A stretch of DNA of 16,779 bases from Desulfurococcales archaeon (lineage in GTDB: Archaea > Thermoproteota > Thermoprotei_A > Sulfolobales > NBVN01): assembly GCA_021158735.1 (NCBI GenBank), contig JAGGUC010000072.1, forward strand, positions 1 to 16,779, read 5' to 3'. Each line of letters starts with the position of its first letter. Position 1 is the first letter of the stretch. The notes beneath the pieces were generated by a model that searched no databases, was not told the DNA's origin, and worked only from the letters and a program-made list of their open reading frames with translations. Positions 1 through 6,899 of this stretch are shown in pieces. A program made the translations under genes and the position numbers.

Positions 1-841
1 CCTTAAACCCCTTCCATATAGCTGATATATTGCCCCCGTTACCAACAGGTACTACGACCCAGTCAGGGACGCCTACTTCATCAGCTATTTCAAATGCCAG
101 TGTTTTCTGACCCTCGATCCTCCAGGGATTGAGTGAGTTGAGGACGTAGACCGGGTATTCCTCAGCTAACCTGATGACTAGCCTCAACGCATCATCGAAG
201 CTACCGTTAACGAAGGCCAGCGTTGCACCATGAAGCACCGCCTGCATGAGCTTGCCCTTAGCAACCTTACCCTTAGGCAGAACTACTAGGGACTTCAGTC
301 CAGCCCTAGCAGTGTACGCGCTCATTGATGCTGACGTGTTTCCTGTCGACGCGCAGGCAACTACCTTTATGCCTAGGTACTTAGCCATCGACACAGCCAC
401 CGTCATTCCTCTGTCCTTAAAACTGCCTGTCGGGTTAGCTCCCTCCAGCTTCACGTACGCCCTCCCAGTACGCACTAACTCCTTAGATCTAGCCAGCTTA
501 ACTAAGGGTGTGCCTCCCTCGCTCAGAGATACTACTTCCGCCTCAGGAGGTAGCGGTATTAACTCTCTGTACCTCCATAACTTGAATGGCCTACTCCTAA
601 ATAGGTCCCAGCTGAGCTCCGGTACTTTCCTAAACTCGACCTGCAGCAACCCGCCACAAGAACACGTAATTCTTCTTTCGGTTAAGTTGAACTCAGAAGA
701 ACACTCAATACATTTAATTACGGCTTGGGTGTTTGGCGCACGTCCACCACCTTGCTCACCAAGCGAATTTGGTGCATCATTATCACCGTACACCAATGCA
801 CTGGTATGATTAATAAGTCTTCTGCTCTGAATGTGGTACAT
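1..841 (-). CDS. thrC: Threonine synthase, N-terminal part (runs off the left edge)
   Basis: Threonine synthase makes L-threonine from O-phosphohomoserine with PLP in the cytoplasm. About 280 residues are present. Numbered from the ATG at 841, there is an N-terminal zinc-type knuckle (C44, C47, C60, C62), then SLSEGGTPLVKLA near 105-117, the PLP-lysine motif GSFKDRG with K142, and the ASTGNTSAS loop. Near the left edge lies VVVPVGNGGN, the glycine-rich phosphate loop. The reading frame is open and intact to position 1; the C-terminus lies outside the window. The start is uncertain. The ATG at 841 is the only ATG in the open frame but adds some 40 residues before the cysteine knuckle and has no clear ribosome-binding site. 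TTG 796 and GTG 793 are alternatives that leave a more usual N-terminus. The family call is secure; only the start is doubtful. Confidence 0.93.
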   Translation of the reverse strand, partial: MYHIQSRRLINHTSALVYGDNDAPNSLGEQGGGRAPNTQAVIKCIECSSEFNLTERRITCSCGGLLQVEFRKVPELSWDLFRSRPFKLWRYRELIPLPPEAEVVSLSEGGTPLVKLARSKELVRTGRAYVKLEGANPTGSFKDRGMTVAVSMAKYLGIKVVACASTGNTSASMSAYTARAGLKSLVVLPKGKVAKGKLMQAVLHGATLAFVNGSFDDALRLVIRLAEEYPVYVLNSLNPWRIEGQKTLAFEIADEVGVPDWVVVPVGNGGNISAIWKGFK

Positions 842-926
842 GCGTGCATGCTTTGCCGCTTACCTTCTAATGAGATCTGGGGTGACTACCTACATTACCG
901 TTCAATTTTCAGAAGAAACTTCAGGA

Positions 927-936
927 GATTAAAAAG
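927..936 (-). promoter_or_regulatory. Possible TATA box for thrC
   Basis: CTTTTTAATC on the minus strand, just after the zinc-ribbon stop codon. An archaeal start site some 26 bases downstream would leave a leader of about 60 bases before the ATG at 841. The T-run could equally help terminate the upstream gene. Confidence 0.3.
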
Positions 937-953
937 GATTGTTTTTACCCTAC

Positions 954-1154
954 TCAGTACCTCCGCACGATTACTAGTCCGCGACGCGCCCTCCTGACCT
1001 CAACCTCCTGCAGTACTTCCCTGTACCCGCAACTCCTACACTTAATTATGTACCGGACGACCTTAGAGCCGTTGAGTCCCTCGGCCTCACTGTAGTACGT
1101 CATTCTCCCACCACACCTAGGGCATTTCTGAGTTCCGTTCAACCTCCAATACAT
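954..1154 (-). CDS. Small zinc-ribbon protein, 66 residues, function unknown
   Basis: A compact basic protein with two CxxC knuckles, KCPRCGG (C11, C14) and KCRSCGY (C39, C42), about 25 residues apart. This is the classic spacing of a zinc ribbon. The tail (EVRRARRGLVIVRRY) is strongly basic, which would suit nucleic-acid binding, but this is inference. The ATG at 1154 is well supported: an in-frame stop lies close upstream, and GAGAGGTGAT is a good ribosome-binding site about 10 bases before it. It is transcribed toward thrC, with 112 bases between this stop and the thrC ATG, and follows korC by about 160 bases. I do not recognise a named family. Similar short zinc ribbons occur widely in archaea. 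Confidence 0.75.
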   Translation of the reverse strand: MYWRLNGTQKCPRCGGRMTYYSEAEGLNGSKVVRYIIKCRSCGYREVLQEVEVRRARRGLVIVRRY

Positions 1155-1181
1155 CCCTCAAATCACCTCTCACCCATCTCA

Positions 1182-1199
1182 GGCGATGCTCCATCAGCC
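1182..1199 (-). other. Small bulged hairpin in the leader of the zinc-ribbon gene
   Basis: GGCTGATGGAGCATCGCC on the minus strand can fold as GGC/GCC plus GATG/CATC with one bulged T and a GAG loop. It sits between the possible promoter near 1230-1245 and the ribosome-binding site of the zinc-ribbon gene. Seven pairs are modest evidence. Confidence 0.25.
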
Positions 1200-1229
1200 A
1201 CTGAAGGTGCTGGTGAAGTCGCTGTCCTC

Positions 1230-1245
1230 AATTAATTATTTTAGG
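1230..1245 (-). promoter_or_regulatory. Possible AT-rich promoter element for the zinc-ribbon gene
   Basis: The minus strand reads CTAAAATAATTAATTG about 80 bases before the ATG at 1154, in the gap after the korC stop. A start near 1210 would give a leader of about 55 bases. A second TATA-like element (GTTTATTA, near 1256-1263) is also possible. Confidence 0.25.
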
Positions 1246-1312
1246 TATGTCTGTAATAAACCTACTTGAGCATTACCTCAATAAGAATTCCGCTATGGGA
1301 GGTACTACGCAG

Positions 1313-1852
1313 TTAATTACTAGCTAACCCTAACCCCCTTCTGAAGGCCTTCTTATTCAACTCCACCCACGACTTCTTAACAACGTGCTCTATGGCTTTC
1401 TCAACAGCTTCAGTACTTAATAGCTTTGTGACACCCACTAGATGCCCTAACGCAACCATATTGGCTACTCTCGGCGTACCGAGCTCGGTCTCAGCGATCT
1501 TAGTATATGGAGCTAACTTAAGCACCCATCCCTCCTCAGGTACTTCAGTTACGAATGTTGAGTCAGCAAAAACTACAGCACCCTGCTTGACTAGCCTGCT
1601 GTACTTCACTAACTGATCACCGTACATAAATACAGCTACGTCAGCCTCCCTGACCTTCATGTACCCGAGCTCCTCGGCACTATCAGCTACTATTATCTCT
1701 GCCTTGGAGTCGCCTCCCCTCGTCTCGGCGGAGTAGGACTCAGTACCTGTTACATAGTAGTTGCTGAACTTAGCTGCAGCAACACCTATGACATGACCTA
1801 GGAGGAGGATCCCCTGACCACCTCTACCAGCAATTATTATCTCCCTCCTCAC
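1313..1852 (-). CDS. korC: 2-oxoacid:ferredoxin oxidoreductase, gamma subunit
   Basis: Gamma subunit of a CoA-dependent 2-oxoacid:ferredoxin oxidoreductase, 179 residues, the usual size for a free-standing gamma chain. The N-terminus has the diagnostic GRGGQGI motif (residues 9-15). This is followed by YVTGTESYSAETRGGDSKAE near 33-52 and VANMVALGHLVG near 129-140, both typical of the POR/KOR gamma domain that contacts CoA. The start is GTG at 1852. The GAGGTGA spanning the beta-subunit stop codon lies just upstream as ribosome-binding site, so translation is probably coupled to korB. It is the last gene of a delta-alpha-beta-gamma operon. Family membership is clear; the exact substrate cannot be read from this subunit. 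Confidence 0.92.
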   Translation of the reverse strand: MRREIIIAGRGGQGILLLGHVIGVAAAKFSNYYVTGTESYSAETRGGDSKAEIIVADSAEELGYMKVREADVAVFMYGDQLVKYSRLVKQGAVVFADSTFVTEVPEEGWVLKLAPYTKIAETELGTPRVANMVALGHLVGVTKLLSTEAVEKAIEHVVKKSWVELNKKAFRRGLGLASN

Positions 1853-1858
1853 CTAAAT

Positions 1859-2686
1859 TCACCTCAATAAACCAAACATTCTCAAGTACCCGGGGTCGTC
1901 CTTATCAACATATTCTCCGATCACGAACCCGCTCTCCCAGTCATAGTAGGACTCATTTAGTGAGGGCTTTGCCTTAACCTTAACCTTTTCCCGTAACTCC
2001 ATGAACAGCTGCACAGCATCCTTAATACCTATGTGCCTGCCGAATACTTCAGGGCACGTAGACAGTACCTCCACGAATGTGAAGCCCTCCTTCCCTAGCG
2101 CCCGATACACGTACGTCTCGATCAGTGCTGGGTGGGTGACTGACGCCCTAGCAACGTAGTTAGCACCTAGTGAGGCAACGAGCTTAACTACATTAATGGG
2201 CTTCTCCGGGTTACCTCTGGGGGTTGTAGTTGTGTAGAGGCCTGTGGGGGTTGTTGGAGCCAGCTGCCCGCCAGTCATTGCGTAGACCATGTTGTTGACC
2301 ATGATCACGGTGATGTCCATGTTCCTCCTAGCAGCATGCATCAGGTGATTACCACCTATCCCGGCTATGTCTCCGTCACCCCCAACAACGATCACTTTGA
2401 GCTTAGGGTTGGCGAGCTTCACACCGACAGCAAAAGGTACTGCTCTTCCATGAATTGCATGCACGGTGTCGAAGTTCAGGTATAGTGGCATCCTAGCCGT
2501 GCACCCAATGCCCCCTACAACCACTATGTCTTCCTCCTTAAAGACTCCCTCGCCGATCCTCCTACCTATAGCTCTGAGCATGGCTGACATCACGATCCCT
2601 ATCCCGCATCCAGGGCACCAGAGGTGCGGTAGCCTGTCAACCCTCACGTACTTGTCTAGAGGGTGAACCTGCTTGCTCACAACCAC
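1859..2686 (-). CDS. korB: 2-oxoacid:ferredoxin oxidoreductase, beta (TPP-binding) subunit
   Basis: Beta subunit, 275 residues, which binds thiamine diphosphate and holds the proximal iron-sulfur cluster. Seen in the sequence: LWCPGCG with C24 and C27, GGIGCTAR with C62, HAIHGRA at 77-82, and the TPP/magnesium motif GGDGD (102-106) ending in NN at 131-132. CPEVFGRH near the C-terminus is also typical of the family. The start is GTG at 2686, inside the end of korA, with GAGGTGAT as ribosome-binding site, so it is translationally coupled. It closely follows the KorB pattern rather than the longer pyruvate type. 2-oxoglutarate is the most likely substrate, with other 2-oxoacids possible. Confidence 0.93.
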   Translation of the reverse strand: MVVSKQVHPLDKYVRVDRLPHLWCPGCGIGIVMSAMLRAIGRRIGEGVFKEEDIVVVGGIGCTARMPLYLNFDTVHAIHGRAVPFAVGVKLANPKLKVIVVGGDGDIAGIGGNHLMHAARRNMDITVIMVNNMVYAMTGGQLAPTTPTGLYTTTTPRGNPEKPINVVKLVASLGANYVARASVTHPALIETYVYRALGKEGFTFVEVLSTCPEVFGRHIGIKDAVQLFMELREKVKVKAKPSLNESYYDWESGFVIGEYVDKDDPGYLRMFGLLR

Positions 2687-3801
2687 TCACTGATCACCTC
2701 CTTAATCCTGTCCGGTGAGGGCACATCCAGATCAATAATGCCTACTGATATTACTTCCTTATCCCTTAGCACCTGAGCTACCTCCTTGTACATGAGCCCC
2801 ACATTATTCTCAACTACAAACACCCTCTTAGCCTCTGAAGCAATCTTCTTTAACCCACCCTCGTCGAAGGGCCAAAGAGCCTTAGGTCTGTAGAGTCCTG
2901 CTCTGATGCCCTCTCTCCTTAGCTCCTTAACTAGGGCGTAAACAGACCTTGCTGTTGATCCGTAAGCAAAGAATATGTACTCAGCACTGCTTGTGAAGTA
3001 TGTTTCGTAGTCAATTATTAAGCGGGAATTACGCCTTACCTTCTCCACTAACCTACGGATCATCCTCTCCTGAACCTCCGTAGTCGGAGAGTAGTACCCT
3101 CTCTCATCATGGGTTAGTGACTCAACCATGACCTTATACCCATCGCCGAAGCAGGCCATTGGCGGAACCAGGTCCTCACCGGGCTTGAAGGGCATGTACT
3201 CCTGAGGCGGTACCTCAGGCTTCCTCCTACTAATGATCTTCAGCTCACTGGGGTTCCTGATAATGACCTTCTCCCACGTGTGCGCTAACATGGCATCAGA
3301 CAGAATAACTGTTGGAACCCTCAGCATTTCCGAGACATTAAATGCCTTCACGGTTAGGTCGAATGCCTCCTGCGCAGACCACGGAACTAGCACGGGGAGT
3401 TCGTAATTCCCGTGACTCCCATACCTTACCTGAAAGACGTCGTACTGGCAGGACCTCGTGGGCACGCCAGTCGACGGGCCTGCCCTCATGACGTAGACTA
3501 CGACGAGAGGTGTCTCAGTTATTATTGCGAAGCTAAGGGCCTCAACCATGAGTGAGTAGCCCGGGCTGCTCGTAGCTGTCATAGCCTTAGCTCCAGCCCA
3601 AGAAGCACCTATCACTGCGTTAATTGACGCTATCTCATCCTCAAGCTGAATAACGACACCTCCCCTCTTAGGTAACTCCTCAGCAAGGTACTCGAGAATG
3701 TCTGAGGTGGGGGTTATGGGGTATCCAGCAAAAAATTTGAGTCCTGACGCCATAGCCCCCTCAGCAATAGCTATATTAGAGGTTACATACTCTGCCCTCA
3801 A
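2677..3801 (-). CDS. korA: 2-oxoacid:ferredoxin oxidoreductase, alpha subunit
   Basis: Alpha subunit, 374 residues, the normal KorA length without a fused gamma domain. Residues 25-34 (AGYPITPTSD) and EDEIASINAVIGASWAG near 55-70 are the start of the pyrimidine-binding domain. RAGPSTGVPT at 106-115 followed by HGNYELPVL is the KorA-type signature. The second half carries FFAYGSTAR and VVENN motifs of domains II/III. The start is a TTG at 3801 whose TTGA overlaps the korD stop, preceded by GAGGTGGTGGG. The first residues (MRAEYVTSNIAIAEGAMASG) fit the family N-terminus well. In the complex it binds the 2-oxoacid with the beta subunit. The substrate is inferred as 2-oxoglutarate from the KorA-like GPSTGVPT region. 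Confidence 0.92.
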   Translation of the reverse strand: MRAEYVTSNIAIAEGAMASGLKFFAGYPITPTSDILEYLAEELPKRGGVVIQLEDEIASINAVIGASWAGAKAMTATSSPGYSLMVEALSFAIITETPLVVVYVMRAGPSTGVPTRSCQYDVFQVRYGSHGNYELPVLVPWSAQEAFDLTVKAFNVSEMLRVPTVILSDAMLAHTWEKVIIRNPSELKIISRRKPEVPPQEYMPFKPGEDLVPPMACFGDGYKVMVESLTHDERGYYSPTTEVQERMIRRLVEKVRRNSRLIIDYETYFTSSAEYIFFAYGSTARSVYALVKELRREGIRAGLYRPKALWPFDEGGLKKIASEAKRVFVVENNVGLMYKEVAQVLRDKEVISVGIIDLDVPSPDRIKEVISEWL

Positions 3802-4058
3802 CCACCCACCACCTCAACAAAAATAGCTAAGTCCGGGCAACACCACTCACACGTTCTGCAACCTATGCACTTCTCAATAAACTTGGGGATAGGGTATCTG
3901 AATCCCCTGGCGTTTGGGTTGCTACCCCTTACGAGTACCTTCGTAGGGCATAAAGTTACGCATAGCTGGCATTCCTTGCATCTGTTCTTAATGATTATGA
4001 CCTTAAACTTGCCTGAGGATGCTGTGACGGTCTCAGCATTCTCTTGAAGAGCTGGCAT
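3798..4058 (-). CDS. korD: 2-oxoacid:ferredoxin oxidoreductase, delta (ferredoxin) subunit
   Basis: An 86-residue two-[4Fe-4S] ferredoxin subunit that passes electrons from the TPP-bound intermediate to soluble ferredoxin. Two full cluster motifs are present: C27, C30, C33, C37-P and C64, C67, C70, C74-P, with an extra C73. About 18 residues of polar N-terminal extension precede the ferredoxin fold. It is the first gene of the operon. The ATG at 4058 has no ribosome-binding site, and the putative TATA box lies some 33 bases upstream, so the mRNA is probably leaderless or nearly so. The downstream alpha gene overlaps this stop by four bases. Confidence 0.93.
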   Translation of the reverse strand: MPALQENAETVTASSGKFKVIIIKNRCKECQLCVTLCPTKVLVRGSNPNARGFRYPIPKFIEKCIGCRTCEWCCPDLAIFVEVVGG

Positions 4059-4086
4059 TTTAGCCCAAATAAATTTTTAAGAGGTT

Positions 4087-4095
4087 AATAAAAAA
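4087..4095 (-). promoter_or_regulatory. Probable TATA box of the korDABC operon
   Basis: TTTTTTATT on the minus strand, about 33 bases before the korD ATG. This would place the start site within some 7 bases of the initiation codon, consistent with a leaderless archaeal transcript. A second AT-rich run (TTAAAAATTTAT at 4069-4080) lies too close to the ATG to be the main box. Confidence 0.45.
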
Positions 4096-4222
4096 CTTTG
4101 ACCTCTCAAGAAGTTAACGTAAAAATGTGTTATGTGATACACTTCAGAAGGTGCTGGATCAGTCCCTGACCCTTACTCACATTAAAGCATTTTTTAGAGG
4201 CCTTTGTTTTAATAGTTAAAAA

Positions 4223-4558
4223 TTACGTGAGTGCTGAAATACCTACCTTAATTTTATCTTCATCACATATCATGACGACTAGTTTATCTTTCATTACAAG
4301 GTCTATTTCCCTGACACTGCTCTCCCGGAGCTGGGAAGCTATGAATGATGCCACCCCAGCTATGAAGGCAGATGCCTTAGCTACAGCCTCAGGTTCGAAC
4401 GCCTTAATAGGCTGGTACACCTTTAAGTCATCCACAGCCCCACTCCGACTGACCGTTATCACTACGTTGAAGCCTGCTGATAGGTCGTGAACGCTCTCTA
4501 ACTCAGGTGCACTGACCTCCTCACTCTCAACTACTGATTCACGGGTTATGCTCGCCAT
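4223..4558 (-). CDS. Small roadblock/LC7-like protein, 111 residues
   Basis: A soluble acidic protein with no signal peptide or membrane segment. After an acidic N-terminus of about 28 residues comes an alternating pattern: a strand (FNVVITVSRSG), a strand (DDLKVYQPI), a long helix rich in alanine (EPEAVAKASAFIAGVASFIASQL), and three strands (EIDLVMKD, KLVVMICDE, DKIKVGISAL). That order resembles the roadblock/LC7 and archaeal DUF2173-type folds, which serve as regulatory platforms for small GTPases or signalling proteins. The match is by pattern only. The ATG at 4558 is preceded by GGTG and, about 43 bases upstream, by a TATA-like box. It is divergent from the HD-domain gene. Function unknown. 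Confidence 0.6.
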   Translation of the reverse strand: MASITRESVVESEEVSAPELESVHDLSAGFNVVITVSRSGAVDDLKVYQPIKAFEPEAVAKASAFIAGVASFIASQLRESSVREIDLVMKDKLVVMICDEDKIKVGISALT

Positions 4559-4596
4559 ACATGAAGCACCGGTATAATGTATCAGCTACTTAATTC

Positions 4597-4605
4597 CTTA
4601 AAAAA
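4597..4605 (-). promoter_or_regulatory. Probable TATA box of the roadblock-like gene
   Basis: TTTTTTAAG on the minus strand, centred some 43 bases before the ATG at 4558. The expected start site leaves a short leader that contains GGTG (4567-4570). Confidence 0.4.
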
Positions 4606-4639
4606 CCTCTCATTAAAAGCAAGTGCATTTAGTTTAGCC

Positions 4640-4650
4640 TTTTTAATAAA
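4640..4650 (+). promoter_or_regulatory. Probable TATA box of the HD-domain gene
   Basis: TTTTTAATAAA centred 40 bases before the GTG start at 4685. The predicted short leader carries GGGGTG as ribosome-binding site. It has the same geometry as the promoters of the roadblock-like and DUF1464 genes. Confidence 0.45.
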
Positions 4651-4684
4651 ATTCGGTACTCAGGACTCCCTACGGGGTGCATGA

Positions 4685-5263
4685 GTGGGCATTATTGATA
4701 TTGTTGCTGAGCTGGTCAGGAACGTCATGAGTAGTGACCCCGTCCACGGGTACCCACACGTAATGAGGGTGAGGAAGCTTGCACTACAATTAGCAGCTCA
4801 CTACGAGAGCGTTGATAGGGAGGTTGTTGAACTGGCTGCTCTACTTCATGACATAGGGAGGAGCGGTCCTAGCATGACGGATCATGCATTTACTTCAGCA
4901 AGGGTGGCTGGACTCCTCCTCAGGGCTATGGGGTACTCTGAGAGCAAGGTCAGGGTTATCGTTGAGGCCATAAGCACTCACTCATACTCAGCTGGCAGGG
5001 AGCCTCAGCTGCTTGAAGCTAAGATCCTCAGCGACGCTGACAAGCTCGACGCCCTGGGTGCTGTCGGCATAGCTAGGGTGTTCCTGTATTCTGGCGCTAT
5101 AGGTAGGGGGATTGAGGACTCAATAGCGCACATTAAGACTAAGATCCTCAAGCTCCCGGACCTCATGAAAACGCCTGAAGGAAGAGAGCTGGCTCTAAAG
5201 AGGGTTAAGGTAGTTATGGAGTTCATAAAGTGTATTGAAGAAGAGCTTAATTTAGAGAAGTAG
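4685..5263 (+). CDS. HD-domain metal-dependent phosphohydrolase, YpgQ-like
   Basis: A 192-residue soluble HD-superfamily protein. Metal ligands are visible as H25 (HGYPHVMRV), H55-D56 (LLHDIGR), H99 (STHS) and D117/D119 in the SDADKLDALGAVGIARVF stretch. The last motif is characteristic of the YpgQ/YedJ group, some of which cleave nucleoside triphosphates to monophosphate plus pyrophosphate. The substrate here is unknown. The start is GTG at 4685 with GGGGTG just upstream; an ATG at 4681 is in another frame. The gene stands alone, divergent from the roadblock-like gene and convergent with the P-loop gene, with about 64 bases between the two stops. Fold and metal site are secure; the reaction is inferred. 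Confidence 0.88.
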   Translation: MGIIDIVAELVRNVMSSDPVHGYPHVMRVRKLALQLAAHYESVDREVVELAALLHDIGRSGPSMTDHAFTSARVAGLLLRAMGYSESKVRVIVEAISTHSYSAGREPQLLEAKILSDADKLDALGAVGIARVFLYSGAIGRGIEDSIAHIKTKILKLPDLMKTPEGRELALKRVKVVMEFIKCIEEELNLEK

Positions 5264-5327
5264 GTCAGGGAGTACAGCACGCTTAACCTGCCGTACCCAG
5301 TAGGGTCTGGTCGGCCTCCAGCAGCAA

Positions 5328-6194
5328 CTAATCAGTGCTCAGGAACCTCACTATAGTGTCTAAGGCCTCATATCTAAGTGGTGGTGGGGGCCAGTACTCA
5401 CTTGGTGGAACCTCAACTACTGTGTCAGGTCTGAGCAATCTGGCGAAGAACCTACTGTCCAGCTCATTAACTGACTTAATAGCTGATACATAGGTACCTA
5501 ACTTGCTTCCAGAATAGACCATAGCCCTGGAAGGCGTGACGATGACTAACGTCCTGATGTAGGGTGCAAGAGATGCTGAAGGGAGGAGCGCGCTGCTGAA
5601 CGACTCAATAAGTACCACATCAGCCTTCTCGAGGAGTGACTCTACAGCATACCTGACTGCCGCGTCTACCTCCCTACTACTTAAGTAGTTAGTGAGCCAT
5701 GAACTACTTACCCTGGCCAAGGGCTTAAAGGTACTTAACGCATTCCTCACTTCCTCCTTAAGCTTAGGTGTGAGATTACCTAGCACATCCTCAACTAGGA
5801 AGTACCTCCTCACAGAAAATGATACTCTGGCAAGTACTGCCTGAGCAACTGCTGAGTCGACAGTACTCAAGTAACTGTCTATGCTCGCGAACCTAGTTAC
5901 ATCTGGGACAGCAGTCAATATATCTACGGGGTTCTGAAGGTCCGGATCTGTTATGAATCCTAGATCCATGTACTTGAGGACGTCTTCACCTACGAGCACA
6001 CCCAACCTCACCGACTCCCTGAAGACCCTAAGCTGGTACCAGATACTGTGTGCAGCAACAGGCTTAAACACAGCTACCCCATATCCAGCTGACTTCAGTG
6101 CCTTAGCCAGCGATGCAGTGAAGTACGTCTTACCTGACTCATGAGGTAGGAGCCCTGAAATGAGTACCGCACTGGCCATGGCCTCAACCCGCAT
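5328..6194 (-). CDS. P-loop NTPase of the dethiobiotin-synthetase/SIMIBI type
   Basis: A 288-residue soluble protein. The N-terminus carries a variant Walker A, GLLPHESGKT (residues 14-23). This has a six-residue spacer before GKT, longer than in standard P-loops and in dethiobiotin synthetase. It is followed by a helix and VAVFKPVAAHS, which resembles the 'FKPV' strand of BioD and related cobyrinate-type enzymes. A likely Walker B is ADVVLIESFSS at 191-201. No biotin or cobalamin genes adjoin it. It begins 21 bases after the macro-domain stop and almost certainly shares its transcript. ATG 6194 is taken as start; ATG 6179 (MASAVLISG) is also plausible. I do not know a demonstrated function for this archaeal group. 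Confidence 0.8.
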   Translation of the reverse strand: MRVEAMASAVLISGLLPHESGKTYFTASLAKALKSAGYGVAVFKPVAAHSIWYQLRVFRESVRLGVLVGEDVLKYMDLGFITDPDLQNPVDILTAVPDVTRFASIDSYLSTVDSAVAQAVLARVSFSVRRYFLVEDVLGNLTPKLKEEVRNALSTFKPLARVSSSWLTNYLSSREVDAAVRYAVESLLEKADVVLIESFSSALLPSASLAPYIRTLVIVTPSRAMVYSGSKLGTYVSAIKSVNELDSRFFARLLRPDTVVEVPPSEYWPPPPLRYEALDTIVRFLSTD

Positions 6195-6215
6195 GCGGTG
6201 CTGCTACCACAGTTC

Positions 6216-6764
6216 TTAATCTCTAGTCAGTACATCCTCAACAGCCTCTCTGAATGACCTGTAGAGTTCATCATCGAACGCGACCAGCAGGATCTTCCTT
6301 AATGTAGTCCCCTCAGACACATGCTTAACTATGGAGTCAACAATTACTTCAGCAGCTACTCTAGGATTGAGTCCACCGACACCTGTCCCCATCCCTGGGA
6401 ATGCTATGGTCCTGATCCCCAGCTCCTTGCAGAGATTCAGCACTGCACTTACCGCAGCACGTACTTTCTCAGTCGTTGTTCTCATTGCCGGGTACTCCAT
6501 CGTTGGTGCGTGAATTACGTACTTCATGGCAAGTTTTCCAGCAGTAGTTGCTACTGCTTTTCCAACAGGTACTGGAGCATGCCTCCTGGCCTCATCTTCG
6601 ATGACCTTCCCACCAGCCCTTTTAATAGCTCCAGCAACCCCGCCACCCATGACCATTTGTGAGTTGGCAGGGTTGACTATAGCGTCAAGATCCTTCAATT
6701 TAGTTATGTCTCCCTTAACAACCTCCAACACAATACCCTTATATTTCACCACTCTCACCACCAT
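6216..6764 (-). CDS. Macro-domain protein (ADP-ribose binding or hydrolysing)
   Basis: A single-domain macro protein of about 182 residues. It shows the full ligand-binding set: VKGDITKLKDLDAIVNPAN at 16-34, with N31 and N34 in the NPAN motif; the MVMGGGVAGAI loop at 37-47; and AFPGMGTGVGGL at 121-132, the phosphate-binding loop. The pattern is that of MacroD/Af1521-like archaeal proteins, which bind ADP-ribose and may remove it from proteins or hydrolyse O-acetyl-ADP-ribose. Which of these applies cannot be read from sequence. A TTG at 6782 opens the same frame, but ATG 6764 is preferred: it fits the family N-terminus and a TATA box about 32 bases upstream. It is followed at 21 bases by the P-loop gene. 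Confidence 0.92.
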   Translation of the reverse strand: MVVRVVKYKGIVLEVVKGDITKLKDLDAIVNPANSQMVMGGGVAGAIKRAGGKVIEDEARRHAPVPVGKAVATTAGKLAMKYVIHAPTMEYPAMRTTTEKVRAAVSAVLNLCKELGIRTIAFPGMGTGVGGLNPRVAAEVIVDSIVKHVSEGTTLRKILLVAFDDELYRSFREAVEDVLTRD

Positions 6765-6790
6765 AACAACTAAATTAATCAACTGTAATT

Positions 6791-6800
6791 AACTTATACT
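6791..6800 (-). promoter_or_regulatory. Probable TATA box of the macro/P-loop operon
   Basis: AGTATAAGTT on the minus strand, centred about 32 bases before the ATG at 6764. A start site a few bases before the ATG would make the transcript nearly leaderless, in line with the lack of a ribosome-binding site. Confidence 0.4.
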
Positions 6801-6885
6801 AATTGCTCACCATCAACAGTGCAGGTGTGGAGAGGCTTCCCATAATAAAATAACACTTAATTTCCTCTAGGAGAGATTGTGTAGG

Positions 6886-6894
6886 GGTACACCC
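6886..6894 (+). repeat. Left arm of an inverted repeat in the pseudoenzyme leader
   Basis: GGTACACCC, exactly complementary to 6966-6974. With the preceding G it reads GGGTACACCC, which is itself a near-palindrome (GGGT-AC-ACCC), so each arm could be a protein-binding half of a two-box operator. Confidence 0.6.
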
Positions 6895-6899
6895 AGGAA

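Noticed and set aside
246..809. A 187-residue plus-strand open frame
   Set aside because: It is the antisense shadow of threonine synthase, whose minus-strand product matches the family along its whole length.
4081..4110. A GAGGT...ACCTC inverted repeat near the korD promoter as a terminator or operator
   Set aside because: Only five base pairs with a long AT-rich spacer, which is within chance expectation.
4385..4405. A GGTTCGAAC string resembling a tRNA T-loop
   Set aside because: The flanking bases do not form a T-stem or acceptor stem, and the string lies inside the roadblock-like coding sequence.
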